A DNA stretch of 64,000 bases from Paraphoma chrysanthemicola (Eukaryota > Ascomycota > Dothideomycetes > Pleosporales > Phaeosphaeriaceae): positions 1,178,001-1,242,000 of the forward strand of contig JAGMWG010000004.1 of assembly GCA_020744225.1 (NCBI GenBank). Reading direction: 5' to 3'. Made by a program: the position numbers and the translations under genes. The notes under the pieces were generated by a model. The model did no database searches. It saw only the letters and a list, made by a program, of their open reading frames with translations, and was not told the DNA's origin. This document shows, in pieces, positions 33,191 to 42,437 of this stretch (within the stretch, counting starts at the first letter, position 1; every line of letters begins with the position of its first letter).

Positions 33191-36100
33191 ATGTCGCAGC
33201 AGCCGGACGCCCAAAGAAATACCTCACCCCCCGCATCGGTGAGGTCAAACACGCCGCCGCGCCCTAGCCATGGACTTCCCCAGGCCGCTGCCGAGCGCGA
33301 AGCCGTGACCCCAATATCTCTCGCGCAGAAGGGCCGCTCCAGGACCACGCCTAACATCCAGGAGAGCACGCTGTGGAAGTCTTCCACTGACCATCCGCAG
33401 CTCTCTGAACGAGACAGTATATTCGCTACCACGTACCTGACCGCCGACAGTCCCACGTCTTCCCCGCGGACCAGCGCACGCCCAATAGATCTAAATGACG
33501 ATGCTCCTGACCACAGCTTATCGGATATGGCTGCGCCAGTGCCTCCTCAGCGACGATTGATCGACCCTCCCGTCTTTCGCAGGAAGCAGTCCACCTACCC
33601 GCCTGCTGCATTAGAAGACCACCACGCCCTCCTTGCAACCCACTTCAAGTCACAAAAGCCCAGTTCGGTCGGGATGGGACCGGACGGGGCGAGGCACAGT
33701 CCACCGCCGTACATGAGTCCCGTTGACTCTCCGATCCAGCGACCAACCACGCCGCACCTCGCTGGCGTGCACTCTGCGCTCGATGCGAAGCTAGAGGACA
33801 GCGAGGAGAGGAGGAGAAACATCGCATGGCGTGAAGGAAAGCCTGTTGCTTTCAAGGGCACCGGTGCGCCTGACAATCTCGAAGGCGACATCGCAAAGAA
33901 GATTGATGTTACTCTGGCCAAAGTCGAGCAGCCGTCCTCCGCACGTAGTCGCAAAGCCAGCCACTACCTTCGCGTATTCAAAGATGCCGATGGCGCCACT
34001 GAACAGAAGAAGTGGGATAACCGTGCGAAGGAGCGTCGAGCAACTGATAAGAAGCTCACAGCGGTCTTGGAGGACGCACAAAACAAGCCCAGTGCAAGCG
34101 ACGTTAGTGCCCTCACTGAACAGCTGCAACGCCTCTCACGGCCATCATCTGCTGTGCAATCCCCTCAAGCGGGGCCCAACGAGCACTACTTCGACACAGC
34201 TCCGACACCACGCAACGACCTTGGGCCAAGTGCTCTCTCGGACGACAAAACCGCCACGCAGCCAGACGGAGGCACCATCTACAAGCAGCCACTTCCACCT
34301 CATGTCCTTGAGGAGATCAGATCCATTGCAAACTTGACTCCTGGCGCTCCACCTGGATCGTCTTTCTCGAGGAGCCTACCCACGTCGGCAGCAGAAAAAT
34401 TTCATGCACACGTCTCTACTTCCAGTACCAGACAACAGCCTGATGAGCCAACAGACTACTTCCAGTCGAAGGGCGAAGACAGTTCGGACAAGTCGCCGGC
34501 ATCCGATGAGGAGGATTCAGAACGAGAACAGATATCTTCAGCTCTTTACTTCCCGCATCGTCGGGCGAAGACAAATGAGCAGGTTCCCAGTGAAGAGCTC
34601 GATCGGACAACAGAGGTGAATGATGTCCGGGACAAGGCTGCGTTCAACACTGGAAGAGGTAGTAGAGGCCGAGCTGAAGGTCAAGCACCCCGTACCCCGC
34701 AAGAGGTAGAAATCTCTCTACAGTCTCAAGATACCAATCAATGCCTGCATGGTGACATTCCTACGACTGCTCCTGCACAGCATGAAGACGAGGAGCAACT
34801 CAATGCCACAAGGGTCGATGCGCTTTCAGCTGAATCCGAGTCTGAATCGCTTGCCGAGTCCACGCACTCGCTGCTTGGCTATGAATCTAGTGCTACTGAT
34901 GATCTAGGCACAACGCCCACTGCAACAACACGCGCAAAGGAACAGAAGATCATCCCCGCGCCTCTGCCTCGACCAGAGGTGCCGGTGGATGCTGTTGAGC
35001 TCAAGCCTTACAATCATCAAGTAGGGGGTCATTCCACCGTGTATCGCTTTTCCAAGAGAGCGGTATGTAAGCAGCTCAACAATCGCGAAAATGAGTTCTA
35101 CGAAACCGTGGAAAGGCACCACCCGGAGTTGTTAGACTTCCTGCCAAGGTACGATACTACTTACCAATGTTTGGTCGTTTTGAAGCTGAGAACTCAGCAA
35201 AGATGCATTACGACCATTTAAAGACATATTAGCTAACGTTTTACTCTCATTTAGGTATATCGGCGTGCTTAATGTCACGTATCGAAAGGCGCCTAAAAAG
35301 AAGAAGACAAAGGACAAGAGCAAGGCGGAGACGTCAGCTTCTGCGACTGTGACATCGGAATCAGCGTTACGACAGGACACTGCTACGCCTTCCCACCATA
35401 CACAGAATGACGACCAGCCTCGCATGGTCAGCCACAAACAGCAAGTGATGCCAGTCCCTCAGGTCATCTTCGAGAACAACAGACATATCATTCCAGATAA
35501 TCTGTTTCAATTGCCCCCTCGTTCAGCCACTCCCGATCCTTGGATGAACACAAGACCGTCTTCGTCGCCCAATCATCGACGCAATCAAAGTGAATACGAT
35601 CTCAGCACTACAAGCCAGATACGACCTTCTATGCATCATCATAGCAGCTGGGGAGTCACAACAATCAATAGAAAGCTTCAAGAAGAGGTCCTTCGTCAAG
35701 TCTTCGCTCCGCCTACGATTCATCATCGACACCGTCATCACCATGGGATTCCTCCACGTAGAATAGGAGGAGACTCTCAGCAAGCCATGGTTGGCTCTGC
35801 ACCCACGCCCAGAAGGAATAGCGCAGACGTGTCAGCTTTGCAGACAGGCGTCAGCGAGGAATCAACGCGAATGCAAGTTCTCCGATCTGAGGCGCGTCGG
35901 CACGCCTCGAACGGAAGTGAACCAGCTATGGGGCAACAGTCGCAGGCAGAAGTAGACCCGAGGGGTAAGGATATGCTCCAAACGCCGATCAGCAACACTT
36001 CCAGGCGCCGACATTCCGGTAGCGGACTCATGAGGCGGCCATTGGGAATTGACTGTGCTCGGAGACACAACCTTGAGTACTACGAAGAGGAAGGATACGG

Positions 36101-37208
36101 TGGAGACGGTGAAGAGGAAGTCTTTGCTATGGACGAAGATCGGAAAACTTCGTCGCAGTCGAATACTATATCTACGCGTCGACAGCCTGAATCACCAAGC
36201 CTGGCTACCAATGCGAGGTCTGTCCCGGAGGCAACGATGTTACCAGCTCCAGTCATGCATAATGCCACTGGGCCTTCGCATCCAATGGACTCTCCTTCCA
36301 ACCCGGAAGAAGCGCAAAAGCAACCGGATGAGCGCGTGCAGCACTTCATTCTCCTCGAAGATCTTACCGCTGGCATGGCAAAGCCGTGTGTACTAGATTT
36401 AAAGATGGGAACCCGGCAGTACGGCATTGAAGCGGACGAGAAGAAGCAACGGTCCCAAAGACGTAAGTGCCAGATGACAACTAGCCGAGAACTTGGGGTG
36501 CGTGTTTGTGGCATGCAAATTTGGAACGTCAAGACACAGAGCTATGTGTTTGAAGACAAATATTTTGGACGCGACTTAAAAGCGGGAAAAGAATTTCAGG
36601 ACGCGCTGAAACGCTTTTTCTGGGATGGAACAGGGCACAAGGCAGCAACACGGCACATACCAGTGATCTTGGAGAAGATTAGCCAGCTAGAGCGCATGAT
36701 CAAGAAGTTACCAGGATACAGGCTCTACGCCAGCAGCTTACTCATGCTGTACGATCGCGGCGATGGAGAGCAGAAGGAGAAGGATTCCCAGGCAGGCCCG
36801 AGCGTTACTTTGATCCCTGGCAGCGAAGACGTTCCGGCGGCGCCGTCCGGGCCAACTTCGCCTGGGCCAGCACATACGCCCAACTCATCTGCAAAGCAGT
36901 ATCCAGAAATCAAGCTTAAGATTGTGGACTTTGCTAATTGTGTTACTGCGGAGGATCCGCTCCCAGACGATCTTCCTTGTCCGCCGCAAGATCCGGATGG
37001 TATCGATCGAGGTTATTTACGAGGCTTACGATCGCTACGACTTTACTTCCAGCGAATCTGGAATGACATTCACGAAGAGTGGGTTGAACGAGGCGAAGGA
37101 GAAGGAATGGCGTATAGGAACCACCACCACGGGCCTGGCTTGGGTGCCGTGGGCGCTGGGTGGATGGACGACACTGGAGGGGAGGATACCGGATATGTCA
37201 GTTTTTGA
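33191..37208 (+). CDS. KCS1: Inositol hexakisphosphate kinase (Kcs1)
   Basis: Two exons, 33191-35148 and 35255-37208 (3912 nt, 1303 aa), with a 106-nt intron (GTACGA donor, GCTAAC branch, TTTAG acceptor) joining FLPR to YIGVLNVTYRKAP. The catalytic signature PxxxDxKMG is at residues 1030-1038 (PCVLDLKMGTRQYG). The SSLL segment of YASSLLMLYD (about 1147) and metal-binding VDF of LKIVDFANC (about 1211) follow. The N-terminal 600 residues are disordered and Ser/Pro-rich, as in other fungal Kcs1. The enzyme converts IP6 to the pyrophosphate 5-IP7, which links phosphate and energy status to transcription and vacuole function. The start MSQQPDAQRN was chosen because upstream sequence is less protein-like. 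An in-frame ATG at 32837 would add 118 residues. Confidence 0.94.
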
Positions 37209-37862
37209 TTGAGCGAATTGTGTTCGTTCCAGCATTGCAACCTGGGCCGGATTTATGGGACATGGTGTCTGGCGTTAACCGAAGACAAAGATGAAATTGA
37301 GATTGGGCATGCATCGGCGTCTCCACATTGGGTTGGTCGAACATTTTTTGGGTCCGCGTGGGGTGATTTTGGTATTGCTTGGTGTTGGCGGCTCCCTGTA
37401 TTTCATGGTATTAGTAGACATGGAGTGGGATAGGATAGCACCGACTTTAGTGTCAAACTGCAATAATTAATTTGAATTAAGCAAAAATGGCCGTAGAGTG
37501 ATGACAGTTCGAGGCAAGGTTCAACAGATTGGGGGGGAAGATATCTTCTACCAAGACAATTACGTCTTATCCTCATCCAGGTCATCATTTCGGTCTGAAT
37601 ATCAGATAGGCATACAACGTAGCCCATCGTCTCAAGTTGGAAATGACTCCTTTGACTTGGGAGCATTTGTGTGCTTGGTTGCCACAATAAACACGGGACG
37701 CGGGGTAGTTGCGGGGGAAAAACCAGATTTCTCACCTGTCTGGCTCACAGTCGAACGGTCGACTAGAGTAGTTCAGCCACATAGGAAACCGCTCTTCCAG
37801 ACCAAACAAAACATAGATTATATTTTTTGTAATTGAAAAATCCTTCATCAATCACATTCCAC
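37209..37862. other. Intergenic: KCS1 3' region and upstream flank of the tRNA gene
   Basis: No coding frame of interest. The distal part is AT-rich and includes the TATA-like element reported for the tRNA gene. Confidence 0.5.
37819..37828 (+). promoter_or_regulatory. TATA-like element upstream of the split tRNA-His gene
   Basis: TATATTTTTT lies about 35-44 bases upstream of tRNA nucleotide 1. Allowing a usual 5' leader of about 10 nt, this is about 30 bases before the expected transcription start, where the TATA box of U6-type RNA polymerase III genes sits. It may matter here because both internal promoter boxes are interrupted. The role is inferred. Confidence 0.45.
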
Positions 37863-37873
37863 GGTGGTATGGT

Positions 37874-37926
37874 GTAAGTCTTGACTTCATCCTCATCACG
37901 TCCCTCAGTGACTAACATCACCGCAG
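37874..37926 (+). other. mRNA-type (spliceosomal-like) intron in the tRNA D-arm
   Basis: 53 nt, donor GTAAGT, branch-like TGACTAAC (CTAAC at 37912-37916), acceptor CGCAG about 10 nt further on. It interrupts box A between tRNA nucleotides 11 and 12. Size and signals match introns of protein genes in this window, such as those of RPL1 (55 and 52 nt). Confidence 0.85.
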
Positions 37927-37951
37927 CTAGTGGTATGACGTCGCGTTGTGG

Positions 37952-37986
37952 CTTGGCGGCCTCTCTAGAGAGCCCGATCCTACGAT
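37952..37986 (+). other. Canonical-position tRNA intron (after nucleotide 37)
   Basis: 35 nt, placed directly 3' of the base following the anticodon, where eukaryotic tRNA splicing endonuclease cuts. It contains a perfect 12-bp palindrome, CTCTCTAGAGAG, at 37961-37972. Exact ends are set by restoring the anticodon stem and could shift by a base. Confidence 0.7.
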
Positions 37987-38006
37987 CCGCGCCAGCCTGG
38001 GTTCGA

Positions 38007-38061
38007 GTACGTTATGTTCCAAAACGCTTGGTGGTCCTGAGACATCCTAACATGTCTACAG
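38007..38061 (+). other. mRNA-type (spliceosomal-like) intron in the tRNA T-loop
   Basis: 55 nt, donor GTACGT, branch-like CATCCTAAC (CTAAC at 38047-38051), acceptor CTACAG 10 nt further on. It lies between tRNA nucleotides 58 and 59, so box B is split. Removing it restores a perfect 5-bp T-stem. Confidence 0.85.
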
Positions 38062-38086
38062 TTCCCAGTACCGCCAGCGAGTCTTC

Positions 38087-38101
38087 TTTTTTGCTCTTTT
38101 T
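38087..38101 (+). terminator. RNA polymerase III-type T-run terminator
   Basis: T6 at 38087-38092 and T5 at 38097-38101, beginning 11 bases after the tRNA 3' end. These are the first runs of five or more T after the start of the tRNA gene, as expected for a polymerase III terminator. Confidence 0.7.
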
Positions 38102-38320
38102 GGGCAAGCCTAGCTAGGCAATTAGAAATGCATTGTTTCGTTTCATTTGTTTTTGCTGCAACCTAGAATTGTGGATTTAACTTTGAATTTGCACTTTGTT
38201 GGGCGTGTGATGTTGGGAGCATGCTTCGCCTGCTCCGGATGACTTCCGCGTTCGCCGACTGTCGGGAATTTTTAGGCCTCGCGACAATCGCTCGAACACC
38301 CAACACCGCCAACAGTTCAC

Positions 38321-39772
38321 ATGGCGGAAGCAGACACAAAGGCTGCTCCAGCTGGCAGTGCGTCGGCAGGTCCGGCCAAGCCTCCACGGCCTCCGAATCC
38401 AGTATGGAGAATGATGGGTGCGCATTTTCAGTCTTCACTCTGGACTACTGGCTAATGTTCTACAGGCTTGCCAAACTTCCGATTCAAGCTCCCATCGCGC
38501 AACTGGATGATCTTCCTCTCCATCACTGGATCATGGACTGCCGCTGTCATGTACGATCGCCGCGAGAAGAAGCGCGTGCAAAGGAAGTGGGCAAAGGTCG
38601 TGGAGCACATTGCGCAAGAACCGATAGATACACATCAATTATCTCGCAGAGTCACCGTATACGTTTCCGCGCCGCCTGCCGACGGCCTTGTGCCTGCGCG
38701 CGATCACTTCCACGAATACGTCAAGCCCATACTTGTTGCGGCGGCGCTGGACTGGGATGCGATTGAGGGCAGGAGAGAAGGAGACGTGAGAGCGGGGTTG
38801 GCAGAGAGAATACGAAAGCTGCGGAAAAAGAAGGGTGAGCCGAGTACAGAGCCGTTAGAAGAAGGTGTGGAGGAGTCGCTCGAGGGCTTGAGGCAAAGAG
38901 CTGGCGTGACAGAATGGCAAGGCGTGGCAGGAGATATCGTAATTGGGAGACACACGTGGAAAGAATATGTCAGAGGGCTACATGAAGGCTGGCTAGGGCC
39001 GCTGGATCCCCCAACACTCCCGGCAGAACCGACCCCGCTCGACTTCCCGGTCGCTCAAATCGAAGAGTCGACGTCAACTCCTGCTAGCACGGGCGCGCCG
39101 AGTTCAGAGCCCATAGTTGTTCATGCCACTGACGATGCCTCGCCGCAAGCTCTGCCAGACACTCCCCTGCCCGCGGAGGGTGAGAAGCCGAAGGAGGAAG
39201 AGACTAAGCCCACGAAGAAGAAACAACCACCACCGTTCATCAAGCCCTCTGAATACGAAAACGCCACGCTTTCGCCAAACTGTCCGCAAGCTCTCGGTCC
39301 CGTCGCTGTAGTGCCATTTCCACATCTGCTCGGCTTTTTCAACTTTCCAATCCGCATGTACCGGTTCCTCAACCGACGCCAGGCAGCAGACGACATCGGC
39401 AGACAGACCGCCGCAGCTGTACTTGGCGCATACAGACCATTTGAGACTGCCGGGGAGACTGCGAACCTCGAAGGTGATGATGGCGGCAGCAGTGCGCAGT
39501 GGGAACAACAAAGACTACTCGCATACGAAGAGGCAAACTTCCACAAGACGGCACGGGACCGGAGTAAAGATGAGGAAGGAAAGGAAAGAGTGTGGCTTGA
39601 TGATATGGTCCTTGATGCTCGCATTGCGGAGCGCATGAGGAGGTTTATTATTGACGCTGAGGTTGAGGAGCGTGCAAACAGGGTACCACCTGAGGAGAAG
39701 GCATCGTGGTTTAGCTCGTTATGGTCGAAGGAGAAACCAAAGCCTGCTTGGGAAGGACTGAGCGAGGATTGA
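38321..39772 (+). CDS. TIM54: Mitochondrial inner-membrane translocase subunit Tim54
   Basis: Two exons, 38321-38417 and 38466-39772 (1404 nt, 467 aa), with a 48-nt intron joining VWRMM to GLPNFRFKLPSRNWMIF. The N-terminus is Ala/Pro-rich (MAEADTKAAPAGSASAGPAK). A single transmembrane segment follows (NWMIFLSITGSWTAAVMY), then the basic RREKKRVQRKW and the conserved HPLPxxxxxRRVTVY-like region (LSRRVTVYVSAPPADGL). The C-terminal domain ends with KEKPKPAWEGLSED. A Pro/Glu/Lys-rich linker occupies about residues 230-290. Tim54 is part of the TIM22 complex that inserts carrier proteins into the inner membrane. It is also linked to assembly of the Yme1 protease. The gene starts 220 bp after the tRNA terminator. 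Confidence 0.93.
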
Positions 39773-40155
39773 GGATTGAGCGCTCGTAGATACCACCATC
39801 TCATCTTTCACGTGTACCATATCGCTATAGAGCGCTGTAAAGTAGACGAGATCACGAAGAACGTACAGTCCAATCAATACCCGAGTTCTCGGTGGCCATC
39901 GATCGACCCATGCGCTAAAGATTACCATGTGGATGGGGCATGGCACGGGCACGCTTCGCTGGCGGTGAACTTGGCACTGCCCCACCAATGACCGAAGGAA
40001 GCTTCGAGTCCAAACTCCAGATCTAACCCGCCTCTTGCTGTTAGCTACACTTTTCTTCAGCGTTCGTCGACTGTTTTTCTTGATCCCACACATTTGTAGT
40101 ACTTCATATCTGCCTCTTGTTGAGACATACACAAAACACAGACTCAATCGCCCTC
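39773..40155. other. Intergenic: TIM54 3' region and SGT2 promoter
   Basis: The 383-bp gap lies between two plus-strand genes. No coding frame or clear regulatory motif was identified. Confidence 0.5.
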
Positions 40156-41355
40156 ATGGTCAGTCCATTGCCCCGCTCTACAAGCTCATCTAACACTTTA
40201 CAGGCGACCAACCAATCCAAGAAGCGCCTTGCGCTCGCCATCCTTGACTTCCTCCAGACCTCCCAGACAGATGGCTCGGTAGCCTCAGATGATGCCGAGC
40301 AGCTCGAAGTTGCCGCCAACTGTATCGCCGAAGCGTTCCAAGTCGATCTCGCCGACGAAGCCGCGAAGAAAGATGCCTTGGGCGGCCAGAACCTCCTCGC
40401 TATCTACAACGTGTACGAGAAGCTCAAGGGAAAGACCACAGCCTCAACAGAGGGCAGCTCGTCAGCTTCAGAAGCGCGACCCGCCACACCACAAACACCA
40501 GCAAAGGACGCTCCTGGTCCGGGAGGGCCCAACAAGGATGAAGCCGAGCGACTGAAGGGCCTTGGTAACGAGGCGATGAAGAAGAAGGATTACGAAAGCG
40601 CTGTCAAGCACTACACTGCTGCCCTAGAAGTCATCCCGCTCAACCCCATTTACCTCTCCAACCGCGCCGCGGCATACTCGGGACAAGGCAAGCACGAGCT
40701 TGCGAAGGAGGACGCCGAGATGGCAGTAGCTGCCGACCCGAACTACTCCAAAGCATGGTCGCGTCTTGGTCTCGCCAAATTCGTTCTCGGCGACGCAAAG
40801 GGTGCAATGGAGGCATACAAGGCCGGCATGGACGCTGAAGGCGGCGGCTCAGAAGTCATGCGCAAGGGTTACGAGACAGCGAAGAGGAAGGTCGAAGAGG
40901 AAGGTGGTGATGTCGGTGCTCCAGGTGGTATGCCTGACCTCTCATCGCTGGCATCGATGCTTGGTGGTGGAGGCGGAGGTGGCGGCGGCGGCATGCCAGA
41001 TCTTGCTGGACTCATGCAGAACCCGATGATGAGGCAGATGGCGCAGAATCTAATGAGCAATCCGGATATGATGAGCAACCTCATGAACAACCCGCAATTA
41101 GCAAACATGGCGAACCAGTTTGCTGGACGGGGTGGCGCAGGCGGCGCAGGAGGCGCTGGTGGTGCTGGTGGTGGCGGCGGCGGCGGCATGCCCGATCTCG
41201 CAAGCTTGATGAATGATCCGAATATTGCAGACATGTAAGTTTGAGTTCCATGAGGGACGTGAGGATGGCAAGCTAATACGATGACTAGGGCAAGAAACTT
41301 GATGGGTGGAGGAGGTGGTGCAGGAAGAGGTGCTGGACGGGGTGCACCACAATAA
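40156..41355 (+). CDS. SGT2: Small glutamine-rich TPR co-chaperone Sgt2/SgtA
   Basis: Exons 40156-40158 (only the ATG), 40204-41234 and 41289-41355 (1101 nt, 366 aa). The first intron (45 nt, GTCAGT...CTAAC...ACAG) follows the start codon directly and gives M-ATNQSKKRLALAILDFL, the expected N-terminal dimerisation domain that binds Get4/Get5. Three TPR motifs follow (AERLKGLGNEAMKKKDYESA; NPIYLSNRAAAYSGQGKHEL; YSKAWSRLGLAKFVLGDAKG). The C-terminus is Gly- and Met-rich with STI1-like NPMMRQMAQNLMSNPDMM, which binds hydrophobic tails. The protein hands tail-anchored membrane proteins to the GET pathway and contacts Hsp70/Hsp90. The C-terminal Gly runs (up to nine) are encoded by GGN repeats. 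The gene converges with TMA20. Confidence 0.95.
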
Positions 41356-41686
41356 GTCGCATGTATAGAGTGGGATATTTGAGGAGACTTGTGGGATGAA
41401 GTCAGCCACATGTGGAAACGACTTAGAACAATGATACCAAGATCACTGTAAAGCATCTTGTCCGGTGTTTCTAGCCCTCATCGACGCATTCAAGTTCGCC
41501 AACATCATCTGTGAGTTCCTCTGGGTACGCAAGATCCCTGGTAGCCAGTCATCCTCTACGACCCTCCGCGCTCGTCTCAGCCACCCCAGCCATGCTCTCG
41601 AGGTGTGAGAGAGAATCAGTAACCCGACTGCGTGCCCCAATTCTCCCTTTCCAATGCCATACATGCAAGCTAGTACCTCCTCCCGC
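41356..41686. other. Convergent intergenic region between SGT2 and TMA20
   Basis: 331 bp between two stop codons on opposite strands, so it holds both 3' untranslated regions. Nothing else was seen. Confidence 0.5.
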
Positions 41687-42437
41687 TCAGTCCAATTTCA
41701 ATGTCCAAAGCCCATCGCCCAAATAATGTCCACTCTCACACGCCTGCCCCTTCTTCACCTTCTTCATCTCCCCCGTCCCCATCTTCAGTACTCCCACCAT
41801 ACACGCCGTCTCCTTGCCCTCGGACTCAATCACCACCACCGCGCCCGCATCCAGATCCTCCGTGCCGTACTTCTCCTTGTCTTCGTCGCTCAGCCCCGGA
41901 TCGGGAAGGCGGCCCCCCGGCGATGTGAGTCCTGGCGCCATCAGACTTGCGCCGGATAAGACAAAGCGGATTGCGCCCCGGTCGATGCGCAGGCGGTTGA
42001 AGGCGAAGGGGTATTTGTGCACGAGGGTGAGGTGGGGGAGTAGAGCGTCGTCCATGTGTTGGAAGAAGAGGGGTGTGGAGTGGAGAGTGTAGAGGGAGAC
42101 GCGATCGGGGCTGTTGTGTGCGTTGCTGTTAGTCTAGGTCTTATAATTGCGGAAGTGTACTTGAGGGCGTCTTTGGGATTGGGGATAGCTGTGGGGGGAA
42201 GGAATTGTTGTTTGTTTTGGGGTAAGACGTACAGTTTGACGAGATCTAATTGCTCCTTTTTGGGTAGGATGTCTTCAATGTATGGTTCTAATTTTGGGTA
42301 TTCTTCGAGGACTTTGGAGCGGATGGCGCGTTGGGCGCTGGATTTGACCTTGGACTTTGCGCCGGAGGTTATGCTGTGTTGTTAAATTAACATCGCTTTT
42401 ATCAATGCCGTGACCAGGCTTACTCTTTCTTAAACAT
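41687..42437 (-). CDS. TMA20: PUA-domain translation factor Tma20 (MCT-1/MCTS1)
   Basis: Three exons: 42437-42424 (14 nt), 42373-42233 and 42110-41687 (579 nt, 192 aa). The joins give MFKKDITSGAKSKVKSSAQR and LDLVKLPDRVSLYTLHSTP, both in line with the family. The N-terminal domain ends in ILPKKEQLDLVK. The C-terminal PUA domain has KYPFAFNRLRIDRGAIRFVL, SGASLMAPGLTSPGG, and the ending GHYLGDGLWTLKL. Tma20 acts with Tma22/DENR to remove deacylated tRNA and recycle 40S subunits after termination, and supports reinitiation. Introns are 50 and 122 nt. The second contains an alternative acceptor (CCCCCACAG), but the chosen one restores conserved residues. Length is close to the human protein (181 aa). 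Confidence 0.94.

Larger units (their letters stand above)
37863..38076 (+). tRNA. tRNA-His(GTG) interrupted by three introns, two of mRNA type
   Basis: Exon segments 37863-37873, 37927-37951, 37987-38006 and 38062-38076. Joined, they give a good cloverleaf of 71 nt. The acceptor stem GGTGGTA pairs with TACCGCC (one G-U), and discriminator A73 is at 38076. The D-stem is GTC/GAC with GG at 18-19. The anticodon stem TCGCG faces CGCGC, with four pairs and a T27-C43 mismatch. The loop is TTGTGGC (anticodon GTG) and the T-arm is CTGGG-TTCGATT-CCCAG. The reconstructed box A is TGGTCTAGTGG and box B GGTTCGATTCC. Introns: 37874-37926 between nt 11 and 12, 37952-37986 at the canonical 37/38 site, and 38007-38061 between nt 58 and 59. 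The -1 base in DNA is C, so G-1 would be added after transcription by Thg1, as usual in eukaryotes. No run of five or more T occurs inside the unit. The three-intron reading is my reconstruction; expression is untested. Confidence 0.85.

Noticed and set aside
37927..38166. Small spliced protein starting MTSRCGLAASLESP
   Set aside because: At first the two perfect introns suggested a tiny protein gene. The spliced sequence folds as a tRNA with both promoter boxes restored, which explains it far better.
40869..41456. 195-codon Pro-rich minus-strand frame
   Set aside because: The proline runs are the antisense of the SGT2 glycine codons (GGN).
42220..42240. Alternative short intron in TMA20 ending at CCCCCACAG
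   Set aside because: It would insert residues unlike the family; the later acceptor gives the conserved KLPDRVSLY join.
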